Positions 1-9,185 are shown, counted from the first letter of the stretch. The stretch is 64,000 nucleotides of DNA from Oribacterium sp. C9 (GCF_002007235.1 NZ_MUHW01000020.1:19133-83132); one strand, 5' to 3'. Program-made: numbers and translations. The notes: generated by a model not told the origin, from the letters alone.

Positions 1-2196
1 ACACCACCTCCTGCCACAACAGCTGCTGCGGAGAAAGCTGCAGAGACTACTGCCGCTGTGACTGAGGCTGCAACAGAAGCCGCTAAGAGTGAGGAGGCTC
101 CAAAGGCGGTTGAAACTGTAAAGGCCATAGTGTCAGAGCTCAATCCTCAGGACTATGATTTCAGAAGCACAGATTCTGATCTTTCTGCTGTATTCAGCCC
201 ATGGAAGTTCGGAGGTCTGAACCTCACACACCGTATGGTAAAGTCAGCCGCAGGTTCTGATACTCAGAGGGGCAGCGTAGAAGAGGCTGTTGAGTATTAT
301 TCAGCATTTGCAAAGGGCGGTGTTGAGATGGTATGGGTCGAGGATTTCCTTGCTTTCGGTGAGAACTTCCCAAGCGGAAGAGCTACAAAGATCGAGGATT
401 CTCATGTAAAAGAGGTTATCGATGGTGTCCATGCAGCAGGCGGTTACATCGGCTACCAGCTCAGCTGTATGGGTAGATCCTTCAGCGGATTTGATGCTGC
501 CACAGCACCTCAGTATGCATCTGCATTTGCCGAGCATCTTACTCTTGAGGAAGTAAAGAAGGTTCAGGAGGATTTCATCCAGGGTGCCAAGAAGATGAAG
601 GATCTCGGTTTTGATGCCGTTGAGATCAACGCTGCCGGAAACAACATCGGTCAGGCTTTCTTCTCACGTCAGAGAAACCATCGTGATGATGAGTACGGTC
701 CTCAGAGCTTTGAAAACCGCGCACGTTTCGTAGGTGAGATCATCAGTGGTATCAAGGAGCTCTGCGGAAAGGATTTCCCTGTTCAGATCCTTTTCAACGG
801 TATCGAAGAGAACGATATCAACATCGGTGAGTCTGATCTTTCCACAACTGTTGAAGAGAACTGCAAGATCTGTAAGGCACTCGAGGATTTCGGAGCTGAT
901 GCTCTTCATGTAAGACTCGGAGTATTCCGTATGCATGTCTGCCAGTTCGCATCAGACCTTTACTTCACAGGAAACGGAATCATCGGTACTGCTGCAGACG
1001 GAACACGTTTCGACTTCTCACGTCATTTCGAAGGAAAGCTTCTTGCGAACCATGACGCTTACGGCATGATGCTTAACGTTGCAAAGGAGATCAAGCAGGC
1101 TGTATCTATCCCTGTAGGAACAGTTACATGTATGAATCCTGCGTATGCTCCTAAGTTCTTCAACGACGCCATCGCTGATGGAATGTGTGACTTCTTCATC
1201 ATGAACCGTCCACTTACAGTTGATACAGAGTACGTTAACAAGCTCCGTGAGAAGCGTCTCGACGAGATCGCACCATGTACACGCTGTATGCATTGTCACT
1301 TCGATTATGATGAAGAGGGCAAGATGTACGAGCACTGTCGTGTCAATGCTGCAACCCAGAGAGCTTGGCACGAGGATATGCCTGAGGGCGCTATCCCTGT
1401 TATGGCATCCGAGAAAAAGAAGGTCATGGTCATCGGTGGAGGTCCTGCAGGACTCGAGGCCGCACGTATCGCAGCAGAGCGTGGTCATGATGTAACTCTT
1501 TACGAGAAGAACGGATTCCTCGGTGGACTTCTCATTTTTGCAGAAGCTATCAAGGGACCTCATGAGAACCTCGGAGATCTCAGAAATTACCTTATCCGCC
1601 AGCAGGAGCTCAAGGGCGTTACTGTCAAGACAGGAACTGAGGTTACAGCAGACCTCATCAAGTCAGAGGCTCCTGACTATGTGGTTCTCGCAGCAGGCGG
1701 CGCAAGACCTGAGCTTGAGCTGAGCTCTACAGGTGCTACCAATGTTATCTCCATCGACGATATCGCTTCCGCTGATATCGGTGACAAGGTAACCATCATC
1801 GGCGGCAATGCACAGGCTGTGGATGCTGCTCAGTATCTCATCGCTCTCGGAAAGCATGTAACCATGGTTTCTCCTGAAGGCAAGGATCGTCTCGATAAGG
1901 GACAGTCTGCATGGGTCAAGCAGTTCACCATCCCTATGCTTTACGCAAACGGTATGCGCTTATGGCCAAATGCTTCCATCAAGGAGGTTCAGGATGGCAA
2001 GGTAGTTATCGACGGCGAGACAGGATGCGACGTAGTCATCGACTGTAACACAGTTATCGATGCCCGTGATATGCTTCCTAACACATCACTCATCGACGGT
2101 CTCGACATCCCTTGCATCGCAGTTGGAGACTGCAACAAGCCTTTCAACATAGCTGAAGCTATAGCTGCAGGAAACATCGCTGCAAGAAAAATCTGA
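1..2196 (+). CDS. NADH:flavin oxidoreductase with FeS and FAD modules (5' end outside window)
   Basis: The frame is open from base 1, so the gene starts upstream; the GTG at 58 is only the first in-window start codon. The visible part opens with about 45 residues of Ala/Thr/Glu/Pro-rich linker. An Old Yellow Enzyme-type TIM barrel (FMN) follows to about residue 400, counted from 58. Next come the cysteine cluster CTRCMHC plus a further Cys, expected to hold a [4Fe-4S] cluster, and the dinucleotide motif VIGGGPAGLEAA near residue 462 for FAD. This is the layout of 2,4-dienoyl-CoA reductase, BaiCD-like enoate reductases and trimethylamine dehydrogenase. The likely reaction is NAD(P)H-dependent reduction of an activated C=C bond; the substrate is unknown. 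The low-complexity start suggests that another domain precedes it. Confidence 0.85.
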   Translation, partial: TPPPATTAAAEKAAETTAAVTEAATEAAKSEEAPKAVETVKAIVSELNPQDYDFRSTDSDLSAVFSPWKFGGLNLTHRMVKSAAGSDTQRGSVEEAVEYYSAFAKGGVEMVWVEDFLAFGENFPSGRATKIEDSHVKEVIDGVHAAGGYIGYQLSCMGRSFSGFDAATAPQYASAFAEHLTLEEVKKVQEDFIQGAKKMKDLGFDAVEINAAGNNIGQAFFSRQRNHRDDEYGPQSFENRARFVGEIISGIKELCGKDFPVQILFNGIEENDINIGESDLSTTVEENCKICKALEDFGADALHVRLGVFRMHVCQFASDLYFTGNGIIGTAADGTRFDFSRHFEGKLLANHDAYGMMLNVAKEIKQAVSIPVGTVTCMNPAYAPKFFNDAIADGMCDFFIMNRPLTVDTEYVNKLREKRLDEIAPCTRCMHCHFDYDEEGKMYEHCRVNAATQRAWHEDMPEGAIPVMASEKKKVMVIGGGPAGLEAARIAAERGHDVTLYEKNGFLGGLLIFAEAIKGPHENLGDLRNYLIRQQELKGVTVKTGTEVTADLIKSEAPDYVVLAAGGARPELELSSTGATNVISIDDIASADIGDKVTIIGGNAQAVDAAQYLIALGKHVTMVSPEGKDRLDKGQSAWVKQFTIPMLYANGMRLWPNASIKEVQDGKVVIDGETGCDVVIDCNTVIDARDMLPNTSLIDGLDIPCIAVGDCNKPFNIAEAIAAGNIAARKI

Positions 2197-2214
2197 TTTT
2201 TTATATACTCATGT

Positions 2215-2246
2215 GGGAGCTGCCGTACAGTGGCAGCTCCTTTTTA
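2215..2246 (+). terminator. Rho-independent terminator after the oxidoreductase
   Basis: A 9-bp GC-rich stem (GGAGCTGCC pairing with GGCAGCTCC) with a 7-base loop is followed by TTTTTATTT. It lies 19 bases after the stop codon. Confidence 0.85.
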
Positions 2247-2326
2247 TTTGTGATGAGATATAGAACTTTCATAGTTATTTAATTGAATACCGAAAGCCTT
2301 CATTGTATACTCTACTTGAATTTTAC

Positions 2327-2351
2327 ACCGTTGGTAATACCAGCGGTTTTA
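2327..2351 (+). terminator. Weak terminator-like hairpin
   Basis: An 8-bp stem (ACCGTTGG with CCAGCGGT, one T-G wobble) is followed by TTTATT, in the 290-bp spacer before the metallo-hydrolase gene. It may be a second terminator or a leader structure. A TTGACA at 2455-2460 lacks a well-spaced -10 ahead of the start codon, so no promoter is called in this spacer. Confidence 0.35.
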
Positions 2352-2486
2352 TTACTGTATAAGTCTGTTGTCAGAGGCTTAAGGATGCCGGCATATGCTG
2401 CCGCCTTCATTTGAATCGACAAAACTAAACGATCTGACGATTCTATATTTGCCTTTGACACACAAATCATTTTATTATTTATCGGA

Positions 2487-3590
2487 ATGGAAAATACACA
2501 TATTACAGAAGAGATCCTGCCGGGAATATACAGAGTTGATCTGACAGACACTACTGTAGAGCAGGGCGTAAGCAGTATTCATATATTTATAATCAAGGGA
2601 AAGGAAGATGTTAATTCGGGAAGGAGCCTCATGATAGACACAGGCTTCAGAAATGACGACTGTCTCCGGAAGCTTTTATCCGCTCTGGAAGAGCTTCACA
2701 TATCCACCGACTCCCTTGACATTTTTCTCACTCACAGGCATCATGACCACTGCGGTCTCGCAGGAACCTTTGCCGAAATGGGTGCCCGTCTTTTCATGAA
2801 TCCGACAGAGGAACGCCATCCCTATGACTGTCTTGCCTACAGAGTAAGTAATGAGTCTCTTGATGCGCAGAAAAAGGTTCTGCATTCCGTTGGTATCACA
2901 CCTGAGCGTACTCCCGAGGTATGGCATACCTTTATGAAGATATCCGACAAGGTACAGCACCACGGCGAATGGGTACTTGCCATCTGGGGATTCCCTTATA
3001 CAGGGGTATATGAAGGCGACAGATTCTGTTACGGAGATTATGAATTTGAAGCCACCCCGCTGAAGGGGCACACATATGGCCAGATGGGACTGATGGATCA
3101 TGAAAAGCAGATCTTCTTTACTGCCGACCAGATAATTCATGACATTTCACCCATAATTGCCACCACCTATCCTGACGAGGGCCTGCTGCTCAGCTTCTTT
3201 GATTCACTTCGCTATGTAAAGGAGCACTGTTCCACATGGACTGTCATCCCATCCCATGGGGAGATACTTTCCGATGTCCCTAAGGACGTTGATAAGACTG
3301 TTTTCAGCTATCTGAATAAAGCTACGGTGGTAAGGGATCTTTTGAAGGCGAAGGCTCTGAGAAAAAAAGAGACTGAAGCTTACGATCCTGACGCAACCTC
3401 AGAAATGACCATTCAGGAGGTTGCAGAGATAATTTACCATGTCAGCCACATGCCTGAAAATGAAGCTGAATTTTTCATCTATAAGATGTTTATGACAAAA
3501 ACCTACAGCCTTCTCGAATATCTCTATGACCTCGGTTTTGTCAAAAGAGAAGAGAGAGAAGGTACATTCTATTGGAGTTACACTAACTGA
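2487..3590 (+). CDS. Metallo-beta-lactamase-fold hydrolase
   Basis: The 367-residue protein carries the metal-binding signature THRHHDHCG (His83, His85, Asp87, His88), a further His near residue 194 (LKGHTYG) and SHGE near 257. These are the usual ligands of a binuclear metal centre in this superfamily. Members include glyoxalase II, lactonases and thioesterases; the substrate cannot be read from sequence. The last 90 residues are mostly helical and may form a winged-helix-like C-terminal region, as in some LACTB2-like hydrolases. The ATG at 2487 has only a weak Shine-Dalgarno (CGG). The stop lies 3 bases before the next gene, so it probably shares a transcript with the ABC-F gene. No signal peptide is seen, so it is cytoplasmic. 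Confidence 0.85.
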   Translation: MENTHITEEILPGIYRVDLTDTTVEQGVSSIHIFIIKGKEDVNSGRSLMIDTGFRNDDCLRKLLSALEELHISTDSLDIFLTHRHHDHCGLAGTFAEMGARLFMNPTEERHPYDCLAYRVSNESLDAQKKVLHSVGITPERTPEVWHTFMKISDKVQHHGEWVLAIWGFPYTGVYEGDRFCYGDYEFEATPLKGHTYGQMGLMDHEKQIFFTADQIIHDISPIIATTYPDEGLLLSFFDSLRYVKEHCSTWTVIPSHGEILSDVPKDVDKTVFSYLNKATVVRDLLKAKALRKKETEAYDPDATSEMTIQEVAEIIYHVSHMPENEAEFFIYKMFMTKTYSLLEYLYDLGFVKREEREGTFYWSYTN

Positions 3591-3593
3591 TTT

Positions 3594-5495
3594 ATGGCAC
3601 AGAACAATATCATAACTATCGAACATTTATCCAAGGTCTACACAGAAAGAAAGATCTTTGAGGATACGGATTTTTCCATGCTGGAGGGCGAGAAGGTAGC
3701 GCTCATAGGCATTAACGGAACAGGTAAATCAACCCTTTTAAGAATCGTTGCGGGGCTCGAGGAGCCTGACGAGGGAAGCATTGCCAAACGAAGGAATCTG
3801 GCGGTTCGTTTTCTTTCCCAGACCCCGGAATTTGATCCCGAGGATACCATAATTGAAGCTATCATACATGACAACGAGGGTCAGCAGCACGTCTGGGATC
3901 TGGAAGCAGAGGCTAAAAAGTTTCTTTCGAAGCTCGGGGAAGAGGATTTCACACAGAAGATAAAGAATCTTTCCGGCGGACAGAAAAAGAGAGTCGCTCT
4001 CGCCAGCACACTGCTTTCAACTGCGGATCTTCTCATTCTGGATGAGCCTACGAACCACCTGGACGGAGAAATGTCCGAGTGGCTTGAAGGATATCTCAAA
4101 AACTTCCGCGGTTCACTTCTCATGGTGACTCATGACAGATATTTCCTTGATTCTGTCTGCGACCGTATAGTGGAGCTGGATCAGGGGAAGCTTTACAGCT
4201 ACAAGGCAAATTACGCCGGATATCTGGAGCTGAAGGCTGAGCGTATGGACATCGCGAGGGCTCAGGAACGCACCAGACAGAACATCCTCCGTAACGAGCT
4301 CAAGTGGGTAATGCGAGGCGCCAAGGCCCGTACCACCAAGCAGAAGGGACGTCTCCAGAGATACGAAAAGCTGTCGCAGATGCACGGTCCCACAGAGGAA
4401 GAGGAGCTTAAGTTAAGCTCCATAAAAACAAGGCTCGGTAAATCCACCATAGAGATCGATGATGTAAGCAAGGCCTATGATGAAAAAACTCTGATCCGGA
4501 ATTTCAGCTACAATTTCCTCCGTAACGACCGCGTGGGAATCATCGGTCAGAACGGTGCAGGAAAGTCCACACTTATCAAGATGATAACCGGATGGGAGCA
4601 GCCTGACAGCGGTGAGATCCGCATCGGTCAGACAGTCCGTATAGGATATTTCTCTCAGGAGAACGAGGAACTGGATGGTAATCAGCGTGTAATCGATGCC
4701 ATGACATCCATCGCGGAATATGTTCACACCACAGACGGTCTGGTCAGCGCCAGCAACATGCTGGACAAGTTCCTGTTCCCGCCTTCACAGCAGTTCATGA
4801 AGGTGGAAAAGCTGAGCGGAGGAGAAAAGCGAAGGCTCTATCTTCTTCGTGTCCTCATGTCAGCCCCCAATGTACTCATTCTGGACGAGCCTACCAACGA
4901 TCTGGATATTCGCACCATGACCATACTCGAGAATTATCTGGATCATTTTGACGGAATCGTCATCGCGGTTTCTCATGACAGATATTTCCTTGACCGTGTG
5001 GTGAACCGTATTTTCTCTTTTGAAGGGAACGGAAGCATCTCACAGTATGAAGGCGGATACACCGACTATCAGGTAGAGTATCTTCGCCGCCATCCTGATA
5101 TGGACAGTGTGTTCCAGAGTGCAGGCTCCATCTCGGGAGTCGGAAAGTCAGCTTCTTCCGGCAGCTCAGTTTCTTCAGGAAATACGGAGGAATCATCCGA
5201 AAATGAAGCTGTTGTCAAAAGCTCAGAGCTCACACGACGTGACCACAGTCGAAAGAGCCTCCGCATGAGCTACAAGGAAGCAAGAGAATGGGAGACCATT
5301 GAGTCCGATATCGAGACAGCGGAAAACAAGATCGCGGATATCGATGCTTCTATCCTCAAGTACTCCAACGATTTCATAAAGCTCAACGAGCTCACCAAGG
5401 AAAAGGAGGAGCTGGAAGCCTACCTTACAGAGAAGATGGAACGCTGGGAATACCTCTCAGACCTTAACGAGAGGATACAGGCTCAGGTGAAGTGA
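3594..5495 (+). CDS. ABC-F family ATPase (Uup/YdiF-like)
   Basis: Two ABC ATPase domains are fused in one soluble chain of 633 residues without membrane segments. Domain 1 has Walker A GINGTGKST near residue 39, signature LSGGQKKR near 126 and Walker B LLILDEPTNHLD near 146. Domain 2 has GQNGAGKST near 318, LSGGEKRR near 407 and VLILDEPTNDLD near 428. The arginine-rich linker between them is the segment that contacts tRNA on the ribosome in characterised ABC-F proteins. A serine-rich spacer and a charged coiled coil fill residues 520-633, as in Uup and YdiF. The likely role is translation-associated, resolving stalled or non-productive ribosomes. Antibiotic resistance cannot be excluded, but the housekeeping setting gives no reason to favour it. 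Confidence 0.9.
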   Translation: MAQNNIITIEHLSKVYTERKIFEDTDFSMLEGEKVALIGINGTGKSTLLRIVAGLEEPDEGSIAKRRNLAVRFLSQTPEFDPEDTIIEAIIHDNEGQQHVWDLEAEAKKFLSKLGEEDFTQKIKNLSGGQKKRVALASTLLSTADLLILDEPTNHLDGEMSEWLEGYLKNFRGSLLMVTHDRYFLDSVCDRIVELDQGKLYSYKANYAGYLELKAERMDIARAQERTRQNILRNELKWVMRGAKARTTKQKGRLQRYEKLSQMHGPTEEEELKLSSIKTRLGKSTIEIDDVSKAYDEKTLIRNFSYNFLRNDRVGIIGQNGAGKSTLIKMITGWEQPDSGEIRIGQTVRIGYFSQENEELDGNQRVIDAMTSIAEYVHTTDGLVSASNMLDKFLFPPSQQFMKVEKLSGGEKRRLYLLRVLMSAPNVLILDEPTNDLDIRTMTILENYLDHFDGIVIAVSHDRYFLDRVVNRIFSFEGNGSISQYEGGYTDYQVEYLRRHPDMDSVFQSAGSISGVGKSASSGSSVSSGNTEESSENEAVVKSSELTRRDHSRKSLRMSYKEAREWETIESDIETAENKIADIDASILKYSNDFIKLNELTKEKEELEAYLTEKMERWEYLSDLNERIQAQVK

Positions 5496-5540
5496 ATATA
5501 GCTCGACTTCGGAGCGTGTTATTCAATAAACAAAAACCTC

Positions 5541-5569
5541 TTGACGAGCACCACTGCATTTGATATTAT
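5541..5569 (+). promoter_or_regulatory. Promoter for tRNA-Ser
   Basis: TTGACG and TATTAT are separated by 17 bases. The -10 ends 13 bases before the mature tRNA 5' end, giving a short 5' leader. Confidence 0.7.
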
Positions 5570-5582
5570 TATGAGGCTTTAT

Positions 5583-5667
5583 GACGAGGTGTGATAATTG
5601 GTAGTCGGCCAGCCTGGAAAGTTGGTGCCCGTTTTACGGGTTGTGAGTTCGAGTCTCATCCTCGTCG
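5583..5667 (+). tRNA. tRNA-Ser (anticodon GGA)
   Basis: The acceptor arms GACGAGG and CCTCGTC pair perfectly. The anticodon stem CCAGC/GTTGG holds loop CTGGAAA, with anticodon GGA at 5616-5618. A long variable arm (GCCCG with CGGGT) marks a class II tRNA, and the T-arm GTGAG-TTCGAGT-CTCAT is standard. The discriminator is G73, as expected for serine. CCA is not encoded. It reads UCC and UCU codons. Confidence 0.93.
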
Positions 5668-5673
5668 CTCGAG

Positions 5674-5702
5674 AAACCGGTTCAAATGAACCGGTTTTTT
5701 TG
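5674..5702 (+). terminator. Terminator of tRNA-Ser
   Basis: The 9-bp stem AACCGGTTC/GAACCGGTT with an AAAT loop is followed by a run of seven T. It sits 7 bases after the tRNA. Confidence 0.9.
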
Positions 5703-5740
5703 TTATACTTAAATAGAATTTGAAGAAAGGAGGTTACGTT

Positions 5741-6898
5741 ATGCTCGAACTTCTCAAACTCCGTATGGATGGATTCGGCGTAGGCGAGAGTTCCATCAAC
5801 ATATGGACTCAGAACGGCAAGTTACGCTACTCATATGACCGCTCTCCACTGGATACGGATCCGAGTATCATCGTAAAGGTTCCCAAACGCATAGCAGATG
5901 ACTTTCTTTCCAAACTTCAGGATATTCATGTATATCGCTGGAAGGATCACTACGAAAAGACACAGGCGGATACAGGTAAACATTTTTCTCATATGAAAGC
6001 TCATTGGGGCCTCATTTATAAGGAAGTGGGTGGAGAAACCCTTTCCTTCAGCGGCAATGATGCTTATCCGAAAAACTGGAAGACCTTTATGGACCTCATC
6101 AACAATCTGGTGAATGAGTCCCAGTCAGTGCATCTCAACGGTCTCTCACACATGGACATAGATTTCCATGACACACATATTTTAGAGGGATATGATGCCA
6201 TAAGCCAAAAGCCTGTAAAAAAAGCCGTACCCTACAAGGAGACACTTTCCCTTGACCGTAAAGAGGGCACACTCCTTTATGTACAGTTTCCGAACGATCA
6301 CACTTCAGTGAAGCATGAGTATAGTGTACCTGAGATCATTGATTATCTATTGGGTAACTGTGAGAGATATTTTCATGATTTCGGAAAGCAGGCTTATGAG
6401 CATTCAGACCATCGGCATGCCTCCATTTCAGTACGATTATTCTATCGAAACGGAAGAAATGTGAGCTTCAAACGAAGCTATGACCGTTCGGGCATACCCG
6501 ATGACTGGCGTGAGCTTCTGGATGACCTCCATGATACCATGGCGTTCTTCGGTCTTTACGGACCTCTTTTTGATGAGAACCTCTATAAGCATGGCGTAAA
6601 GAACGGCGAGTTCATCTACCTGTTCGTATCGGACACAAGAGGAAGAAACCATTATTTCCGTACCCTTGATGACACTCTCAATGTCGGAGACCTGGTCATC
6701 ATCCCGGATCGGAATGTTTCGAAAAAAAAGATCGCCATGATTTCCGAAATCGTATATTGCACAGCGGAAAATGTTCCGAAACCTCTCGATGAGACGGGGT
6801 TTATCGTTGGCAGATACCGTCCGCGTGATTCCTTTGGATTCAACTACGAAGACGATGAATACGATCCATATGACGACATAGATGACGATGATTTCTAA
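5741..6898 (+). CDS. Hypothetical protein with acidic C-terminus
   Basis: I do not recognise this 385-residue protein. The start is the ATG at 5741 because AAGGAGG sits at 5727-5733; an upstream in-frame TTG would place the Shine-Dalgarno inside the gene. It has no signal peptide or membrane helix and is rich in aromatic, His and charged residues. A YRWKDHYEKTQ-type segment lies early, and a repeated pattern of 'RLFYRNGRNVSFKRSYDRSG' recalls the earlier 'KLRYSYDRSPLD', which hints at an internal duplication. The last 25 residues are strongly acidic (DDEYDPYDDIDDDDF). It lies between tRNA-Ser and the PIN/NYN-like gene, 82 bases upstream of the latter, so the two may be cotranscribed. Confidence 0.75.
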   Translation: MLELLKLRMDGFGVGESSINIWTQNGKLRYSYDRSPLDTDPSIIVKVPKRIADDFLSKLQDIHVYRWKDHYEKTQADTGKHFSHMKAHWGLIYKEVGGETLSFSGNDAYPKNWKTFMDLINNLVNESQSVHLNGLSHMDIDFHDTHILEGYDAISQKPVKKAVPYKETLSLDRKEGTLLYVQFPNDHTSVKHEYSVPEIIDYLLGNCERYFHDFGKQAYEHSDHRHASISVRLFYRNGRNVSFKRSYDRSGIPDDWRELLDDLHDTMAFFGLYGPLFDENLYKHGVKNGEFIYLFVSDTRGRNHYFRTLDDTLNVGDLVIIPDRNVSKKKIAMISEIVYCTAENVPKPLDETGFIVGRYRPRDSFGFNYEDDEYDPYDDIDDDDF

Positions 6899-6904
6899 CC
6901 ACTT

Positions 6905-6960
6905 CGAAAGTGCGGATACCGTACTTTCACAGATATACTAGTTAGAGGGCGTAAGCGCCC
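6905..6960 (+). promoter_or_regulatory. Two leader hairpins before the PIN/NYN-like gene
   Basis: GAAAGTGCGG pairs with CCGTACTTTC (6905-6927, one wobble). GGGCG pairs with CGCCC at 6947-6960, 10 bases before the Shine-Dalgarno. Neither has a T-tract, so they may be mRNA leader structures rather than terminators. Confidence 0.4.
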
Positions 6961-6980
6961 GGATTTACAGGAGAAATCTC

Positions 6981-9113
6981 GTGATTATTTTAGTTGATTT
7001 TGAAAACACCCATGTATCCGGTCTTGATGGATACGAGTACCTTAACGACAGTGACACCCTGGTGATGTATTACAGCGACGAGAACAGCGCAGTTACCAGG
7101 GGCATGGTCACAGACCTCAAAAAAAGAAATGTACATGTAAGCCTGGTCAAGCTTCTCAAGCAGCATAGCAATGCTCTCGATATGTACATTGCTTCCACCA
7201 CCGGTATGTTCCTTGAGTCCGGTGAGAAGATATGCATAGTATCAAAGGACAAGGGCTATGCCGCAGTTCGTGATTTCTGGCACAGCCTGAGAGGTGCTGA
7301 GATACTGCTCGGCGAGACTATCAAGGAATGCTTCCTCAGCTCAGAAAAGAATGATGATGAGCGTATAAGCTTATGTAAGGAACGTGCCCAGAAGGCAACA
7401 CTGGTGGAGTCCTTCGCCACTATGAACACTATCCCTACGAGACCTACACTCAGTAAGGCCAACCAGAGAAGAAGAAACAGAAACATTCACTTTACCGAGG
7501 TTTCAGAGCCGGCATCACTTATTCCGAATCCTTTGATGTTTGAAACACCTGCAGACCAGCTGGTGAAGCAGATGAAGGAGATGCCTTTCGGAAGAGTGCC
7601 TGAGGCACATTATTCAGAGGGACGCTTCCAGCAGAACAGAGATGCTGACAGAGCAGAGGCTTCCGAAGATTCAAAGAGAGAGAATAAAAAGGAACAGTCC
7701 GCAAGAGTCAGCGGTGATTCCGCTCAGACAGAAGACTCTCGTTCACAGGATAGAACCCGCCGTGAAGACCGCCGCAGAGACGGTTCCAGAAATCAGGGAG
7801 ACAGAAACAGGAACAGACAGAGAAGAGATTTCGAGGATCCTTCCTCAGGAAATTCCCGTCAGGATATTTCAAAGGCAGAGAATGACCGTTCAGACAATCT
7901 CCGTAAGGATGCTAAGATCGAGAATTCCCGCTCGCTGAAAGCAAATCAGGAAAACTCCGGGAAAGAGGAAAAAGCAGTTTCAAAGAACTCTCTTGTAAAA
8001 TCTGAACCTGAGAAAACAGCGATCATCATAAGACCCGAGCAAAAAACATCTTTGGCCAAGTCTGAACCTAAATACGATCCGAATCGTGTTCAGTTTGTAT
8101 ATGATCCTGTTTCACGTTCCATGAAGAAGGTAGGCGAGGATACAGATCCTGCAAAAATCAGGGTTGAAAACACAGAAAAAGCTGCTGCCGGTTCAGAGAC
8201 TACAGTGAAGAATGACGAGGCTGCTGCAAAAATCCAAAAAGCTGAAAATACTGTCGCGGAAGAACTGAATGACCAAGCTTCAGCTCCGATTATAGATTCT
8301 GATCAGGAAATCGAAAAAGCTTCAGAAGCAGCTGCTTCAACCGGACAGTCAGTTGATGATACTGAGACTATAACATCAGACGTTACCGCTTCCTCTGAAA
8401 TAGAAGCCGAAGCCGTTACAGAGGTTAACAGGTCTGAGATATCAGAGACAGAAGATGCGATATCTGAGGATACCGCACCAAGATCAGATGACGAAACTGC
8501 AACCGTAGAGAAAAGAACTGCAAGAAAGTCTGGTGCCAGAAAGAGTGCTTCAAAGAGAAAAACTGCGAGAAAGAGAGTAGCCAGAGAAGCTTCCGTTGAA
8601 GAAACAGCAGCTGAAACCACTGCTCAGGATGCAGAGACCTTGACATCTACTGCAGACTCAACCGAATCTGACGACAACGCAAAGAAGACTGCCGGAAAGA
8701 CAAAAAGAAAAGGTGCGAAGAAAGCCGATGAAAAGGCTGATGCAGATGAAAATCAGTCAGCTGAAAAGAAGCCTAAGAGACAGCCAAGAACAAAGAAGAC
8801 TGATGCAGAATCAGCGGAGGTGAAGTCTAAAAAGTCCCGTGCAGGCAGAAAGCCAAAGACTTCAGAGAACGCCGGTAGCGAATCATCTGATGCGGTTGAA
8901 CAGACCAAAGCATCAGCAGTAGCTCCTCAGGAAGCCGTAGAAAAGTACGGTCTCACAGCCAACACCCTTCATACTTACTATGTACGTCTCGTGAAGGCAT
9001 ATGGAAAAGAAGAGGGTCGTGCGGTATATGACGCCAGCAAAAAGGCAGTACAGGAAGAAATAAAAAAGAGAAAAGCAGCTGAAAAGGCGGCTGAAAAAGC
9101 AGTAAGCGAATGA
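6981..9113 (+). CDS. PIN/NYN-like nuclease-fold protein with long charged tail
   Basis: The protein starts at a GTG preceded by AGGAGA and has 710 residues. Residues 1-130 resemble the PIN/NYN fold: LVDFENT at the N-terminus (Asp6, Glu8), ALDMYIAS (Asp67) and IVSKDKGYA (Asp90) supply the acidic residues that bind metal in such RNases. From about 180 to 640 the chain is low complexity: first Arg/Asp/Ser-rich, then Glu/Ala/Thr-rich, then Lys/Ala/Arg-rich repeats such as TARKSGARKSASKRKTARKR that look like histone H1 tails. A short ordered C-terminal module (YGLTANTLHTYYVRLVKAYG) closes the protein. It is probably an RNA- or nucleic-acid-associated nuclease or scaffold; the function is inferred from fold motifs only. 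Confidence 0.75.
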   Translation: MIILVDFENTHVSGLDGYEYLNDSDTLVMYYSDENSAVTRGMVTDLKKRNVHVSLVKLLKQHSNALDMYIASTTGMFLESGEKICIVSKDKGYAAVRDFWHSLRGAEILLGETIKECFLSSEKNDDERISLCKERAQKATLVESFATMNTIPTRPTLSKANQRRRNRNIHFTEVSEPASLIPNPLMFETPADQLVKQMKEMPFGRVPEAHYSEGRFQQNRDADRAEASEDSKRENKKEQSARVSGDSAQTEDSRSQDRTRREDRRRDGSRNQGDRNRNRQRRDFEDPSSGNSRQDISKAENDRSDNLRKDAKIENSRSLKANQENSGKEEKAVSKNSLVKSEPEKTAIIIRPEQKTSLAKSEPKYDPNRVQFVYDPVSRSMKKVGEDTDPAKIRVENTEKAAAGSETTVKNDEAAAKIQKAENTVAEELNDQASAPIIDSDQEIEKASEAAASTGQSVDDTETITSDVTASSEIEAEAVTEVNRSEISETEDAISEDTAPRSDDETATVEKRTARKSGARKSASKRKTARKRVAREASVEETAAETTAQDAETLTSTADSTESDDNAKKTAGKTKRKGAKKADEKADADENQSAEKKPKRQPRTKKTDAESAEVKSKKSRAGRKPKTSENAGSESSDAVEQTKASAVAPQEAVEKYGLTANTLHTYYVRLVKAYGKEEGRAVYDASKKAVQEEIKKRKAAEKAAEKAVSE

Positions 9114-9115
9114 TC

Positions 9116-9166
9116 AAAAAAGCTGAGTGCAATGCTATGAAAAGGCACTGCATTCAGCTTTTTCAG
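9116..9166 (+). terminator. Terminator after the PIN/NYN-like gene
   Basis: AAAAAGCTGAGTGCA pairs with TGCATTCAGCTTTTT (one wobble), ending in a T-run. Because the stem is A/T-flanked on both sides it could act in either direction. Confidence 0.85.
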
Positions 9167-9185
9167 TTTTTATACCTGCATCATA

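Noticed and set aside
1018..1563. Open frame of 181 residues on the minus strand in the oxidoreductase
   Set aside because: Antisense shadow of the FeS/FAD region; cysteine-rich only because of codon complementarity.
2455..2486. Promoter for the metallo-hydrolase gene from TTGACA at 2455
   Set aside because: TATTAT lies only 12 bases downstream, which is too short, and the start codon would be nearly at the transcription start.
8303..8620. Minus-strand open frame in the repetitive tail of the PIN/NYN-like gene
   Set aside because: It mirrors the low-complexity Glu/Ala-rich tail and has no independent signal.
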